From contig CAZKRL010000009.1 of NCBI GenBank assembly GCA_964555295.1, positions 25,659 through 89,658 of the forward strand: a DNA stretch of 64,000 bases, read 5' to 3'. Positions within the stretch are counted from its first letter, which is position 1. Each line of letters opens with the position of its first letter. This document shows positions 42,461 to 50,993 of the stretch, piece by piece. The notes under the pieces were generated by a model. That model was not told where the DNA came from. It saw only the letters and a list, made by a program, of their open reading frames with translations, and searched no databases. The DNA comes from CAZKRL01 sp964555295. GTDB lineage: Bacteria > Bacteroidota > Bacteroidia > Flavobacteriales_D > Sanyastnellaceae. A program made the position numbers and the translations under genes.

Positions 42461-43978
42461 ATGACTTTAGAACCTCTCGAACTGCTCGAAATCAGTGAAG
42501 GCAAGAAGCTTTACGACTATCAGGCTGATGCGCTCGATAAAATTTTTGGCCGGCTGAAAGAGTTTCCGGATAGATACAACCTCTGTTTTCAATTACCTAC
42601 CGGAGGTGGCAAAACGGTGATCTTCGCTGAGATTGCCAAACGCTACATCCAACAGACCGGAAAGAAAGTTCTTATCCTCACCCACCGTATTGAGCTGCTG
42701 CACCAGACATCCAAGCATCTCACCGATATCAAAGTGAAAAACAAAATCATCGTGAGCAAGGTGAAAGACCTGCCCGATGAAAGCCAGTACAACTGCTTCG
42801 TGGCCATGGTGGAAACGCTGAACAACCGCCTGCGCGATGACAAGATGGACTTTGAAAATCTGGGCCTCGTGATAGTGGATGAGGCGCATTACAACTCGTT
42901 TCGCAAGCTTTTCAAGTGGTTTGAAGACCAGGTGGTACTTGGGGTAACTGCCACTCCCCTGTCCTCCAATGCCGAATTGCCGCTGCATGAAAACTATCAT
43001 GAATTGATCGTTGGGGAAAGTATCGCCCGCCTCATTGAGAAAGGATTCCTATCGAAAGCTACAACCTACAGCTACGATGTCAGTCTGCACTCACTGAAAC
43101 TCGGCATCAACGGTGACTATACCGTTAGCAGTTCGGAGAAACTGTACGGCAATTTCTTCATGCAAGAAAAGTTGCTCTATGCATACGAGCAGAAAGCCAA
43201 GGGCACTAAGACACTCATCTTCAACAACGGCATCAATACCAGCAAGCAAGTATTTCAATTATTCAAAGAGGCAGGATACGATATCCGACATCTAGACAAC
43301 ACTCACAGCGAGGCCGAGCGCGCCGAAATTTTGGAATGGTTTCACAACACAAAAGATGCGGTGTTGACCTCTGTTTCGATTCTCACTACAGGCTTTGATG
43401 AGCCCAGTGTAGAGACCATCATTCTCAATCGTGCAACCAAGTCGCTCACCCTATATCATCAAATGATTGGACGGGGCTCACGCATGTTTGGTGAGAAAAA
43501 TGAATTCACGGTTATTGATCTTGGCAACAACGCCCGCAGGTTTGGCTTGTGGGAGTGCGATATCGATTGGCATGACATCTTCAAAAATCCGGACGCGTAT
43601 GTGCAAACCATCATCAGTGATGAGCAGATGGAGCGGGAAATGGTTTACGAAATGCCGGATGAGGTGCGAGCCCTATTCAAGAATTCTCCTGTAATAGAAT
43701 TTGATATGCGCCTTGAATACACAAGGATGATGCGCATGGGCGCGCGATCAAAAGACGTATTAGACCGAAGTATTCGACAGCATGCCGACATGGTTTTGCA
43801 AAATTCAACAGACTTCCGAAGTGCATCAGAACTTGTAAAGATTCTGGAACCCGACATCAAATCGCGGGTCAAGCACTACAGCTATTGCATCAGCAAGAGC
43901 ACCGAGAACTACCTGCAATGGATGCGCGATGAATACACACGCAAACTCTTGCATGTATTGCGATCGGAGTTGGCCTAA
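42461..43978 (+). CDS. Superfamily 2 DEAH-box helicase
   Basis: 505 residues. The Q-motif-like LYDYQADALDKIFGRL precedes Walker A CFQLPTGGGKTVIFAEIAKR (about residue 48); motif II is LVIVDEAHYNSFRK; motif III is LGVTATPLSS. The C-terminal helicase domain has VSILTTGFDEPSVETIILNR and motif VI LYHQMIGRGSRMFGEKN. Architecture resembles the SSL2/type III restriction-like helicases widespread in Bacteroidota. No nuclease or methylase accompanies it. The C-terminal 120 residues (MPDEVRALFKNSPVIEFD onward) are uncharacterised. Role in repair or RNA metabolism cannot be decided from sequence. Confidence 0.92.
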   Translation: MTLEPLELLEISEGKKLYDYQADALDKIFGRLKEFPDRYNLCFQLPTGGGKTVIFAEIAKRYIQQTGKKVLILTHRIELLHQTSKHLTDIKVKNKIIVSKVKDLPDESQYNCFVAMVETLNNRLRDDKMDFENLGLVIVDEAHYNSFRKLFKWFEDQVVLGVTATPLSSNAELPLHENYHELIVGESIARLIEKGFLSKATTYSYDVSLHSLKLGINGDYTVSSSEKLYGNFFMQEKLLYAYEQKAKGTKTLIFNNGINTSKQVFQLFKEAGYDIRHLDNTHSEAERAEILEWFHNTKDAVLTSVSILTTGFDEPSVETIILNRATKSLTLYHQMIGRGSRMFGEKNEFTVIDLGNNARRFGLWECDIDWHDIFKNPDAYVQTIISDEQMEREMVYEMPDEVRALFKNSPVIEFDMRLEYTRMMRMGARSKDVLDRSIRQHADMVLQNSTDFRSASELVKILEPDIKSRVKHYSYCISKSTENYLQWMRDEYTRKLLHVLRSELA

Positions 43979-44005
43979 CGTGTAACTTCCGCAATAAATA
44001 ATTCT

Positions 44006-44785
44006 TTGGATACCGCGATAATCATTTTGATTGGAGCTGCGCTGTGCGGTTCCTTTCTCAGTTTTTTCTGTGGCTTCGGATTGGGCACCTTGCTATTGCC
44101 GGCGTTTCTCCTCATCCTTCCCGCCCCTGCGGCTATTGCAGCATCAGCAATAGTGCACATGACCAATAATCTTTTCAAGTTGTATTTATTGGGTCGACAT
44201 GCCAACACATCCTTGCTGCGCTCATTTGGATTATGGTCAGTAATAGGAGCTTTCACCGGTGCGGGGGGTCTCGTATATTTAGGAGGATGGAATATCGAGT
44301 ATTCATATAGCTTGTTCGGTTGGTCGGCAAAGATGACCTTGCTCAACACAGTCTTAGGAGTTGTGATCATTGGCTTTTCCTGGTTTGAGTTGTCTGCCGC
44401 AGCGGAGCGTGGTATTGCGATGAAACGAAACACGCTCGCTGCCGGAGGGTTGATATCGGGGTTTTTCGGTGGATTGAGCGGCCATCAGGGAGCGTTGCGC
44501 AGTGCCTTCCTCATGCGGGCAGGTTTGAGCAAAGAGGCCTTTATGGGCACACGTGTGGTGTGTGCTTGTCTGGTAGATCTCACGCGTATTACGGTGTATT
44601 CGAGTGATATTGGATCATCGTGGCAAGACATCCGCTGGGTCCATTGTATGGTTGCCATTATCGCCGCCATCGCCGGCGCATGGCTTGGCAACCGTTATCT
44701 GAAAAAGATAGAATTACCCATACTGAATCGTATGGTATCGATTGCTCTCATACTATTTGGGATAAAGCTGATTTTGGGCTTGTGA
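44006..44785 (+). CDS. TSUP (TauE/SafE) family membrane permease
   Basis: 259 residues, about eight hydrophobic segments in two similar halves. The N-terminal SFFCGFGLGTLLLPAFLLIL and the second-half motif GGLISGFFGGLSGHQGALRS are TSUP signatures. Members export or import sulfite, sulfoacetate or other small anions, but substrate is not predictable. It starts at TTG (44006), 27 bp after the helicase stop; no ATG is available before the conserved region. Confidence 0.9.
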   Translation: MDTAIIILIGAALCGSFLSFFCGFGLGTLLLPAFLLILPAPAAIAASAIVHMTNNLFKLYLLGRHANTSLLRSFGLWSVIGAFTGAGGLVYLGGWNIEYSYSLFGWSAKMTLLNTVLGVVIIGFSWFELSAAAERGIAMKRNTLAAGGLISGFFGGLSGHQGALRSAFLMRAGLSKEAFMGTRVVCACLVDLTRITVYSSDIGSSWQDIRWVHCMVAIIAAIAGAWLGNRYLKKIELPILNRMVSIALILFGIKLILGL

Positions 44786-44933
44786 ACAGAAAGCGTGGGC
44801 GGAAGTGATACGAAATGACTCAAACTAAAACTATGTGAATGCCTTTGATAAATTTTATTTGAGCTAATTCACACGAAAAAATTGCTCATTAGAAATAATG
44901 CATATTGGTATTTTAGCCCATTAACACTTGCGC

Positions 44934-45440
44934 ATGAAAAAACTTTTATTCATCATTTTACTTGTATCCAACCATACAATTTGGTCACAGAGTATTCATT
45001 TTAATATGACTGGTCAAACCGATCTTGCTTGGAATTTGAGTGATATAGTCGAAATTCGGTATGGTCCCACCGACATGATTGTTGAATTTACTGCTGGTTC
45101 CTTTTATGAGCTCCCTTACAATCAAATTATAAGTTTTCAATTTAAAGAATTCAATGTTTCTGTTTCAGAACAGAAACTCTTGAATGTGAATGACATAACT
45201 CTATATCCCAATCCAACAAATGACTATTTAGCACTCCACTACCAGCTTAGCGGATCAGACCAAATCAGAGCGGCGATATATCACTTAGACGGGCGCATGG
45301 TTAAAGAGGATTTTCTTGGATTTAGACCTCAAGGCGAACAACGAGAATCAATTGACGTAAGCGGATTATCCTCCGGCTCATATCTATTAAAATTATTCGG
45401 TAATTCTTGGTCGACTTTTATTCACTGGGCAAAACAATAG
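44934..45440 (+). CDS. Short T9SS type A sorting-domain protein
   Basis: 168 residues from the ATG at 44934 (signal peptide MKKLLFIILLVSNHTIWSQ). A 60-residue beta-rich region (LAWNLSDIVEIRYGPTDMIV; EFTAGSFYELPYNQIISFQF) precedes a type A sorting domain (ITLYPNPTNDYLALHYQLSG; IYHLDGRMVKEDF; LSSGSYLLKLFG). It is little more than an export tag plus a small module; the segment WNLSDIVEIRY resembles parts of the FISUMP protein at 53174, hinting at a shared secreted theme. An in-frame TTG six bases upstream is less likely. A near-consensus -7 box (TATTTTAG, 44909-44916) is 17 nt upstream. Confidence 0.82.
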   Translation: MKKLLFIILLVSNHTIWSQSIHFNMTGQTDLAWNLSDIVEIRYGPTDMIVEFTAGSFYELPYNQIISFQFKEFNVSVSEQKLLNVNDITLYPNPTNDYLALHYQLSGSDQIRAAIYHLDGRMVKEDFLGFRPQGEQRESIDVSGLSSGSYLLKLFGNSWSTFIHWAKQ

Positions 45441-45543
45441 AACGATTAAGGATAGAAATAAATCAAGTGGGAAAAAGTGATTATGAAAACATCTCTGGTC
45501 GCTCCAATTATTGCAAAAATAATTTTCGTTTCACCGCATCCAT

Positions 45544-45571
45544 TTCGTTTATCCCACAAGGGATAAATGAA
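45544..45571. promoter_or_regulatory. 28-bp inverted repeat, candidate operator of the STAND operon
   Basis: Arms of 12 bp with one mismatch flank a 4-base spacer ACAA. The inner 8 bp are perfect: TTTATCCC (45548-45555) and GGGATAAA (45560-45567). It ends directly before the -7 box at 45572 and would cover the -33 position, as a repressor or activator site would. It could alternatively form an RNA hairpin ending transcription from upstream, but no clean T-run follows. Confidence 0.6.
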
Positions 45572-45579
45572 TACTTTTG
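45572..45579 (+). promoter_or_regulatory. Candidate -7 box TACTTTTG of the STAND operon
   Basis: Exact TAnnTTTG, 18 nt before the ATG at 45598. The -33 region would fall at about 45543-45550 (TTTCGTTT), inside the inverted repeat at 45544-45571. It supports the ATG at 45598 over the TTG at 45577, which overlaps this box. Confidence 0.55.
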
Positions 45580-45597
45580 AGCAATGGATTAATCATC

Positions 45598-46449
45598 ATG
45601 GAAAGAAGGAAGGTAATGGTTTTCCCTTATTCGATGGGAAGTTCGCCTGAGTCAGCACGATTGATGCGTATGATGGAAAAGGCTGGGCTCAAAACTCTAT
45701 TACCAGAGCAGAATTCAAGCTATGATTCTTTGAGTAAACAAGCGGAATCTTCCGAAATCATTTTCATATCTGCGCGTGAGCATGATCTTGAGTATCGCGA
45801 GTATTCATGGGATCAGGCCATAGAGAAAATTCAAAGTATACCCCTAAGCGAGCAAAAACAAACCGTAGTTTGGTGTGATCTGAAAACAATGAACAAACTG
45901 CGCACGTCAGAACAGTCGTTGCGGCTAAATTCGATAAAACAAATATTTCCCAATCAGCATTTTCTGACTTATCGTTCAATGATTAAGTTGGTCGATGACC
46001 TTAGATCATTGCAGCGCCATATCAGAGAGGACGCGCAAACTGGAAAATGTGATGTTTCTTTAATTGCCAACGCAGCAGATGAGATGTTGTTAGATAAAAC
46101 AGCAATTATCCTTGAAGGCATGCTCAAAATTGAATGTATACGCGTGGATGCCTCGGAGGAAAAGGATTACGAAAACATATGTGCCAATGCGCTAAAAAAC
46201 TCGCGTATGGTTGTCGTACTCGCAGGAGCAGCCGGAGAATGGGCAATAAATTTTACACGTCAAATATGGAAGAACAACGGAGGCGCATCTTCCGCAACCC
46301 AGCTATTGGTGTTATTTGACAGGCAAAATTTCAAGCAAGCAGTGGACCTGAAAATTCCTGGTGTAAGGGCATTAGTATCTGATGACTCAATGGCAGGTCT
46401 TGAAATCAAAATTGAATTTGACCGAAAGATGTCCTCATTAAATGGGTAA
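45598..46449 (+). CDS. TIR-like alpha/beta protein, first gene of the STAND operon
   Basis: 283 residues, no signal peptide. Two Rossmann-like segments are seen. The first (RKVMVFPYSMGSSPESARLM; SEIIFISAREHD) and the second from about residue 145 (CDVSLIANAADEMLLDKTAI; ALKNSRMVVVLAGAAGEWAI; FTRQIWKNNGGASSATQLLV) resemble TIR-like proteins coded next to nSTAND1 ATPases. A catalytic glutamate of NADase TIRs is not clearly placed, so enzymatic activity is uncertain. The stop overlaps the ATPase gene by 8 bp. Start: ATG at 45598, preferred over the TTG at 45577 since that TTG lies in the -7 box. Family call is from motif resemblance only. Confidence 0.5.
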   Translation: MERRKVMVFPYSMGSSPESARLMRMMEKAGLKTLLPEQNSSYDSLSKQAESSEIIFISAREHDLEYREYSWDQAIEKIQSIPLSEQKQTVVWCDLKTMNKLRTSEQSLRLNSIKQIFPNQHFLTYRSMIKLVDDLRSLQRHIREDAQTGKCDVSLIANAADEMLLDKTAIILEGMLKIECIRVDASEEKDYENICANALKNSRMVVVLAGAAGEWAINFTRQIWKNNGGASSATQLLVLFDRQNFKQAVDLKIPGVRALVSDDSMAGLEIKIEFDRKMSSLNG

Positions 46450-49400
46450 TATAGTTTGTCCATATCCGGGTTTACGTCCTTTCGAGGAGGAGGAAGCGAT
46501 ATTTTTTAAGGGTCGCGAACAACACATTAAGGACATCATTCGTCAGCTCGAAAGAAAAAATTTCGTGATGATAACCGGTGCATCAGGAGATGGGAAATCT
46601 TCCATTGTTTACGCTGGCATGATTCCCAATATCAAGGCTGGATTTGCCAAAGGACACTACAACCAGTGGGAATTTGCCGTTATTAAACCAGAAGGCAAAC
46701 CCCTTCGGAATCTTAATCGTGAATTAAGCAAAATTTTCGGCATTGAAGAAGAGGCCTTGTATGATGAGCTTTCATTGGGCTTCTCATCACTCGTTGATAT
46801 CTATACTCAAAGTAACTTGTATGCGAATGAGAGCAGTGATGATTGGCATCAGCTTGACATAGAGGGTAAACGTCAAGTTCGCAAACAAGGTCGCAACCTC
46901 TTTATTCTTGTCGATCAATTCGAAGAGTTATTTACTAACTCTGAGAACTTCCTTGATGGAGAACCTAGTGAAGAGGCGGAGACACTTGTAAATCTTCTCA
47001 CTGAAACAGTTCATTTAGCAAACGCTCGTCAGCTTCCTATTTACATCGTTTTCACCATGCGCTCCGATTTCATCGGTAATTGTCCTGGATTTCGAGGTTT
47101 GCCGGAAATTATTGGTTATAGCCATTTTTTTATTCCTCGGCTCAATCGTGAGGAAATTGAGAAAGTCATAACTGAACCCGCATTGCTGAACGGGAATAGC
47201 ATATCAAGGCAACTCATCAATCAATTGGCAGCTGCTGCTTCAGAGGGCGCAGATCAATTGCCAATCGTGCAATTTGCGCTCAATCGAATCTGGCATCTAG
47301 CTCAAGCGTTTGAAGAGCAAATGGATATCATACACCTTGCGATGGCGGGTGGAATAGATCCGCTCGAATTAACAGAGTCAGATAGAATCAAGTTTTTCGA
47401 CTATCGAAACAAGCTGCCTAGAGATTTGGTTCCGCTTTTCGAAAACCCTTCATTACGTAACGTGCTCAACCTTCGGGCGAATCAGTTAATGTTATTGGCT
47501 ACCGAGAATTTTATAGCGGCTCATAAAGACTACAGAAAGGAAGAAGTGCATAGCGCGCTGCGCGTAAGTTTCGAGGCGTTGACCAAAACGGATGGAGGAC
47601 GAATGGTTCGACACCGTTCGTCATTGCAACAAATAAGGGGTTTGATTGACAATCCGAAATTTGGGGAGAGCAAAATCGCACAATTGCTTGAGATATTTAG
47701 AGAAGAAGGCAATAGTCTACTCTATCCAAGTTCTAGGCAAATAGCTCACCTTCAAGCTCACGATTTCCTCGACATTACACATGAGGCCTTGATTCGTAAC
47801 TGGGTTTTGTTGCGAACATGGACACAAGAGAATTTTTTACGGATTGCAGATTATAACGATCTCCGAACTCAATTATCGCGATGGAATGAAAGTGGTAAAA
47901 AGACCAACTTCCTTCTTGCTTTGGGGCCGCTAGAGCAATTTGAAAAATGGTTTAAGGAAAGTCACGTAAGTGCTTATTGGATTGCGAAAAACGAATCTGC
48001 TACAGGCATTTACGAAGACAAATTCAGTTCTGCATTGCATACACTGAATGAAATGACCACATACCTGGAAGCATCACGAAATCATCTCAATTTGATTTCC
48101 CGTCAGAAAAAGATGCGATCTAGATCTGTAATGGTAACGGGAACTGTAGCGATAGTAATATTGAGTTTGATTAGTTTATGGGCAGTACAACAAAAAAATC
48201 TCGCCAACGAGCAAAAAAGTCTGGCGGATGATAAGCGCGCAGAGGCGGAGTCATCGCGAAGCGCGGCAGAAAAATCGAAGGAAGAAGCATCCCTTTCAGC
48301 GGAAATAGCCAGAACCAAAGAGCAAGAGGCATTATTGGCTCAGAGTGAGGCTGAACTTGCTGCGCGACTTGCCAATGAACAACGCTCCATTGCGGAAGCG
48401 AAGACCATCTTTGCTAACCAACAGCAAGTACTGGCAAAATCAGAGGCAGATCGGGCCAATAGAGAAACGGAAAAAGCGAAAGAACTCAAAGATGCTGCGG
48501 AGTTTGCAAGGCAACAAGCTGAGCAATCTGAAAAAACTTCGAGAATATTATCTGAGCGTGCATTTGCACAAGCGTTAGCATTCATGGGTCAACAGAATTA
48601 TGATAACCCTGCATGGTCAGCACAGTTCTCACATCACGCTTTGCAGAAACATTTGAGTTTTGGTGGACATAATATGGATCCGCTAATTTTCAAAGGTTGC
48701 TTTGAGAGCTCTTTAAAGGCCTTTGGCAAGGATATGGCATTTGCTGTTGCGGGAACATCGACCACTGTGGTAAGTGACTCACGGATAACAAAATCCAATA
48801 CCATAAATAACTTCCAGAGTATTTGCTTTTTCCAATCTTCAAGTGGTCCATCATTCATCACCAAAAGTGGCGAAGTGATAACCTTAAGTGCAGATGGCAA
48901 AGAGTATGCGAATGCAACTTCTATTGGCTCTGGAGTTTCATTCATTGCGATCGATGAAAATTCGGGCAAACTATTTAGGCAGGGTGAAGGCTATAGTGTT
49001 AATTGTGAATTTATGCCAGTTGTAGTGTATGATCTCAAACAAAAGAATGCTTTGATTAAGAATTTCAATTGCATTGATAAGATTGGGGTTTTGAAAGGCG
49101 CTAAATACTTTTCTTCAACAGGTAAATATTTACTATTATCTAAATCTGGACGCTCCTTTTTAGGTACGGGCGACCCTGATGATAAATGGTTTGAAACGCA
49201 GATCAATGAAGAAATTATTGCGGCCTGCACCCTATCGGAAGGAATGGTTGCAACGACCCGATCTGGAAAGCTATTTTACATCAATAGTAACGGGGTATTT
49301 AGCGAAATAATGGCAGCGAATTCACATGGCAAGCAATGTTTTGCAATAGCACCTTCATCCGGCCAAAATTTTTACATTGGTTATTCTGATGGTGCTATAG

Positions 49401-49783
49401 AGAAATTGGTTTATAAGGGTGGAACATGGTCGAATGAGAGGATTCAAATAGCAAGAGGCTCCATGGTTACTAAGCTATACTGCAATAACACGAACAATAC
49501 TTTAGCCGCACTCTTTGCCGACAATTCCATTGCTATCATCAAGCCACAGCAAAAGACAATCAATTTGGAATTGAATGAAAAAATTGAAGCGTTGGGCATT
49601 TCTGATAATAATGATCTCATCATTAACCTGAACAATGGTTCGACCAAAACAGTTCCTCTCAATCTTCATGTTATGAATCAGATATTCTGTGAAAATCTAG
49701 ATGATTTCACCGAAAGTCAATGGAACGAGATCTTTGGTAGCGAGTATCCTTTCACCCCCATAATATGCAACCGTGAGAAATAG
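46442..49783 (+). CDS. Membrane-anchored nSTAND1 ATPase with coiled coil and degenerate beta-propeller
   Basis: 1113 residues. It begins with the nSTAND1 hallmark CPYPGLRPFEEEEAIFFKGR. Walker A is MITGASGDGKSSIVYAG (about residue 45), Walker B LFILVDQFEELFT (about 155), and a winged-helix-like region containing LDITHEALIRNWVLLRTW near residue 450. A single membrane helix lies at about 560-578 (VMVTGTVAIVILSLISLWAV), preceded by basic residues (RQKKMRSRS), predicting N-in/C-out. An Ala/Glu-rich coiled coil (about 580-705) and weakly conserved propeller-like repeats (about 735-1095) follow. So the sensor would be periplasmic and the switch ATPase cytoplasmic. STAND proteins are ligand-triggered oligomerising switches. 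It overlaps both neighbours (8 and 11 bp). Confidence 0.8.
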   Translation: MGNIVCPYPGLRPFEEEEAIFFKGREQHIKDIIRQLERKNFVMITGASGDGKSSIVYAGMIPNIKAGFAKGHYNQWEFAVIKPEGKPLRNLNRELSKIFGIEEEALYDELSLGFSSLVDIYTQSNLYANESSDDWHQLDIEGKRQVRKQGRNLFILVDQFEELFTNSENFLDGEPSEEAETLVNLLTETVHLANARQLPIYIVFTMRSDFIGNCPGFRGLPEIIGYSHFFIPRLNREEIEKVITEPALLNGNSISRQLINQLAAAASEGADQLPIVQFALNRIWHLAQAFEEQMDIIHLAMAGGIDPLELTESDRIKFFDYRNKLPRDLVPLFENPSLRNVLNLRANQLMLLATENFIAAHKDYRKEEVHSALRVSFEALTKTDGGRMVRHRSSLQQIRGLIDNPKFGESKIAQLLEIFREEGNSLLYPSSRQIAHLQAHDFLDITHEALIRNWVLLRTWTQENFLRIADYNDLRTQLSRWNESGKKTNFLLALGPLEQFEKWFKESHVSAYWIAKNESATGIYEDKFSSALHTLNEMTTYLEASRNHLNLISRQKKMRSRSVMVTGTVAIVILSLISLWAVQQKNLANEQKSLADDKRAEAESSRSAAEKSKEEASLSAEIARTKEQEALLAQSEAELAARLANEQRSIAEAKTIFANQQQVLAKSEADRANRETEKAKELKDAAEFARQQAEQSEKTSRILSERAFAQALAFMGQQNYDNPAWSAQFSHHALQKHLSFGGHNMDPLIFKGCFESSLKAFGKDMAFAVAGTSTTVVSDSRITKSNTINNFQSICFFQSSSGPSFITKSGEVITLSADGKEYANATSIGSGVSFIAIDENSGKLFRQGEGYSVNCEFMPVVVYDLKQKNALIKNFNCIDKIGVLKGAKYFSSTGKYLLLSKSGRSFLGTGDPDDKWFETQINEEIIAACTLSEGMVATTRSGKLFYINSNGVFSEIMAANSHGKQCFAIAPSSGQNFYIGYSDGAIEKLVYKGGTWSNERIQIARGSMVTKLYCNNTNNTLAALFADNSIAIIKPQQKTINLELNEKIEALGISDNNDLIINLNNGSTKTVPLNLHVMNQIFCENLDDFTESQWNEIFGSEYPFTPIICNREK

Positions 49784-50993
49784 GACATATTATATTTTTT
49801 GTTTATTTTCTATCATTTTCGGCGTTAACTCGAGCGCTCAAAGTGTTGACACCATTTACAGAAATAGCCGTGAAATAAAAATTGCCAATACCTTCACTGT
49901 AGAAATCCAAGATCGGATATTCGAAAATGTATTTACATCACAATATAAGGAGTCAGAACGATTATTCAAAGAGGGAAAATTCATCGAATCATTGTATAGG
50001 AGCAAAAATTTTATTGGTTCCGATGAAATAAATTCCTCTGCATTATTTGGCAGGTCTTCTAGTGTGAATAGCAAGGCTAAGTTTTACGAGTTGATTGCAT
50101 TAAATCAGTTGGCGTTGGATAATTATATTGGTGTTGATTCCGCGATAAAAGAACTTCTAAAAGAAGACATTAACTATACACCTTCCGATATTGCAAAGGA
50201 TGATTTATTCAATAGAATCTTCGCATCTTACAGCATACAGCCCACGTTTTCTATCGGCCTAATTGGAAACCGAATCACACCTCGTTTTCATAATACCAAA
50301 AGCTTGTCAATACACGAAGATTTTGATTACTCCAAGTCGCTTGAAATGTCTAATTCCAGTTATGGTTTTGGAGCACTATTTTATTTTCATTGGAAAAAAA
50401 TAAGTCTCGGCAATGAATCAACTTGGAACACATGGAAAATCGAACGTTCCATTTCGCATTTTAGTGGCAAGTATGCTTCTGAATTAAGAGAAACATCACG
50501 CTTTTTCAATTCAAAATTTTGTCTCCTTAGAGATTTCAGCCGGCCACTCCATTTTTCCCGAAAAAACAAGATACCCGTTAGACTTTCATTGGGCCCATCG
50601 TATTGCATCATGAAATTGAGATCAAGTGACGGGGTTATTACTTCCTTACTTCCGCTCTATTCATTCAACTCCGGTAACTCCTCTCCAATAATTACGGATA
50701 ATCCCAGCATTACAACGCGTATTGACCTGGCGCAAACACGAAATAAAGTAAATAACTTAATCGGCTTAGAGGCAAAACTTTGGTTTTACATGTTCAAAAG
50801 ATACTGGATGTATTCATTATCCTATCAAATTGCTTTGGAAGAGTATACCAGTGAGTTCCTTTCTTTAGGAAATGATATACTCTTCAATACATATTATGTT
50901 GATTCACCCACCCGACTTAGATGTTTTCAGATGAGTCTCGCGTATTGCAAACCTCTTCGCCCAAGAGTTTCTTCACCCGTCAAATATGATTAG
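49773..50993 (+). CDS. Putative outer-membrane barrel protein with helical N-terminal part
   Basis: 406 residues starting at GTG (49773), overlapping the ATPase stop. Signal peptide: residues 1-22, hydrophobic CLFSIIFGVNSSAQ. Residues about 35-150 are helical, resembling a TPR-type fold (YKESERLFKEGKFIESLYRS; YELIALNQLALDNYIGVDSA). The rest (PTFSIGLIGNRITPRFHN; YGFGALFYFHWKKISLGNES; VRLSLGPSYCIMKL; KLWFYMFKRYWMYSLSYQ) alternates strands with aromatic caps, as in outer-membrane barrels. No named family recognised. Position inside the operon suggests the outer-membrane element of the system. Confidence 0.65.
   Translation: MRNRTYYIFCLFSIIFGVNSSAQSVDTIYRNSREIKIANTFTVEIQDRIFENVFTSQYKESERLFKEGKFIESLYRSKNFIGSDEINSSALFGRSSSVNSKAKFYELIALNQLALDNYIGVDSAIKELLKEDINYTPSDIAKDDLFNRIFASYSIQPTFSIGLIGNRITPRFHNTKSLSIHEDFDYSKSLEMSNSSYGFGALFYFHWKKISLGNESTWNTWKIERSISHFSGKYASELRETSRFFNSKFCLLRDFSRPLHFSRKNKIPVRLSLGPSYCIMKLRSSDGVITSLLPLYSFNSGNSSPIITDNPSITTRIDLAQTRNKVNNLIGLEAKLWFYMFKRYWMYSLSYQIALEEYTSEFLSLGNDILFNTYYVDSPTRLRCFQMSLAYCKPLRPRVSSPVKYD

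Noticed and set aside
43975..44433. Antisense open frame of 152 codons inside the TSUP gene
   Set aside because: Reverse complement of membrane helices gives Pro/Lys-rich sequence with no family pattern.
44830..44875. TGTGAAT/ATTCACA inverted repeat after the TSUP gene
   Set aside because: Seven-base stem with a loop of about 27 bases; weak, likely chance in A+T-rich DNA.
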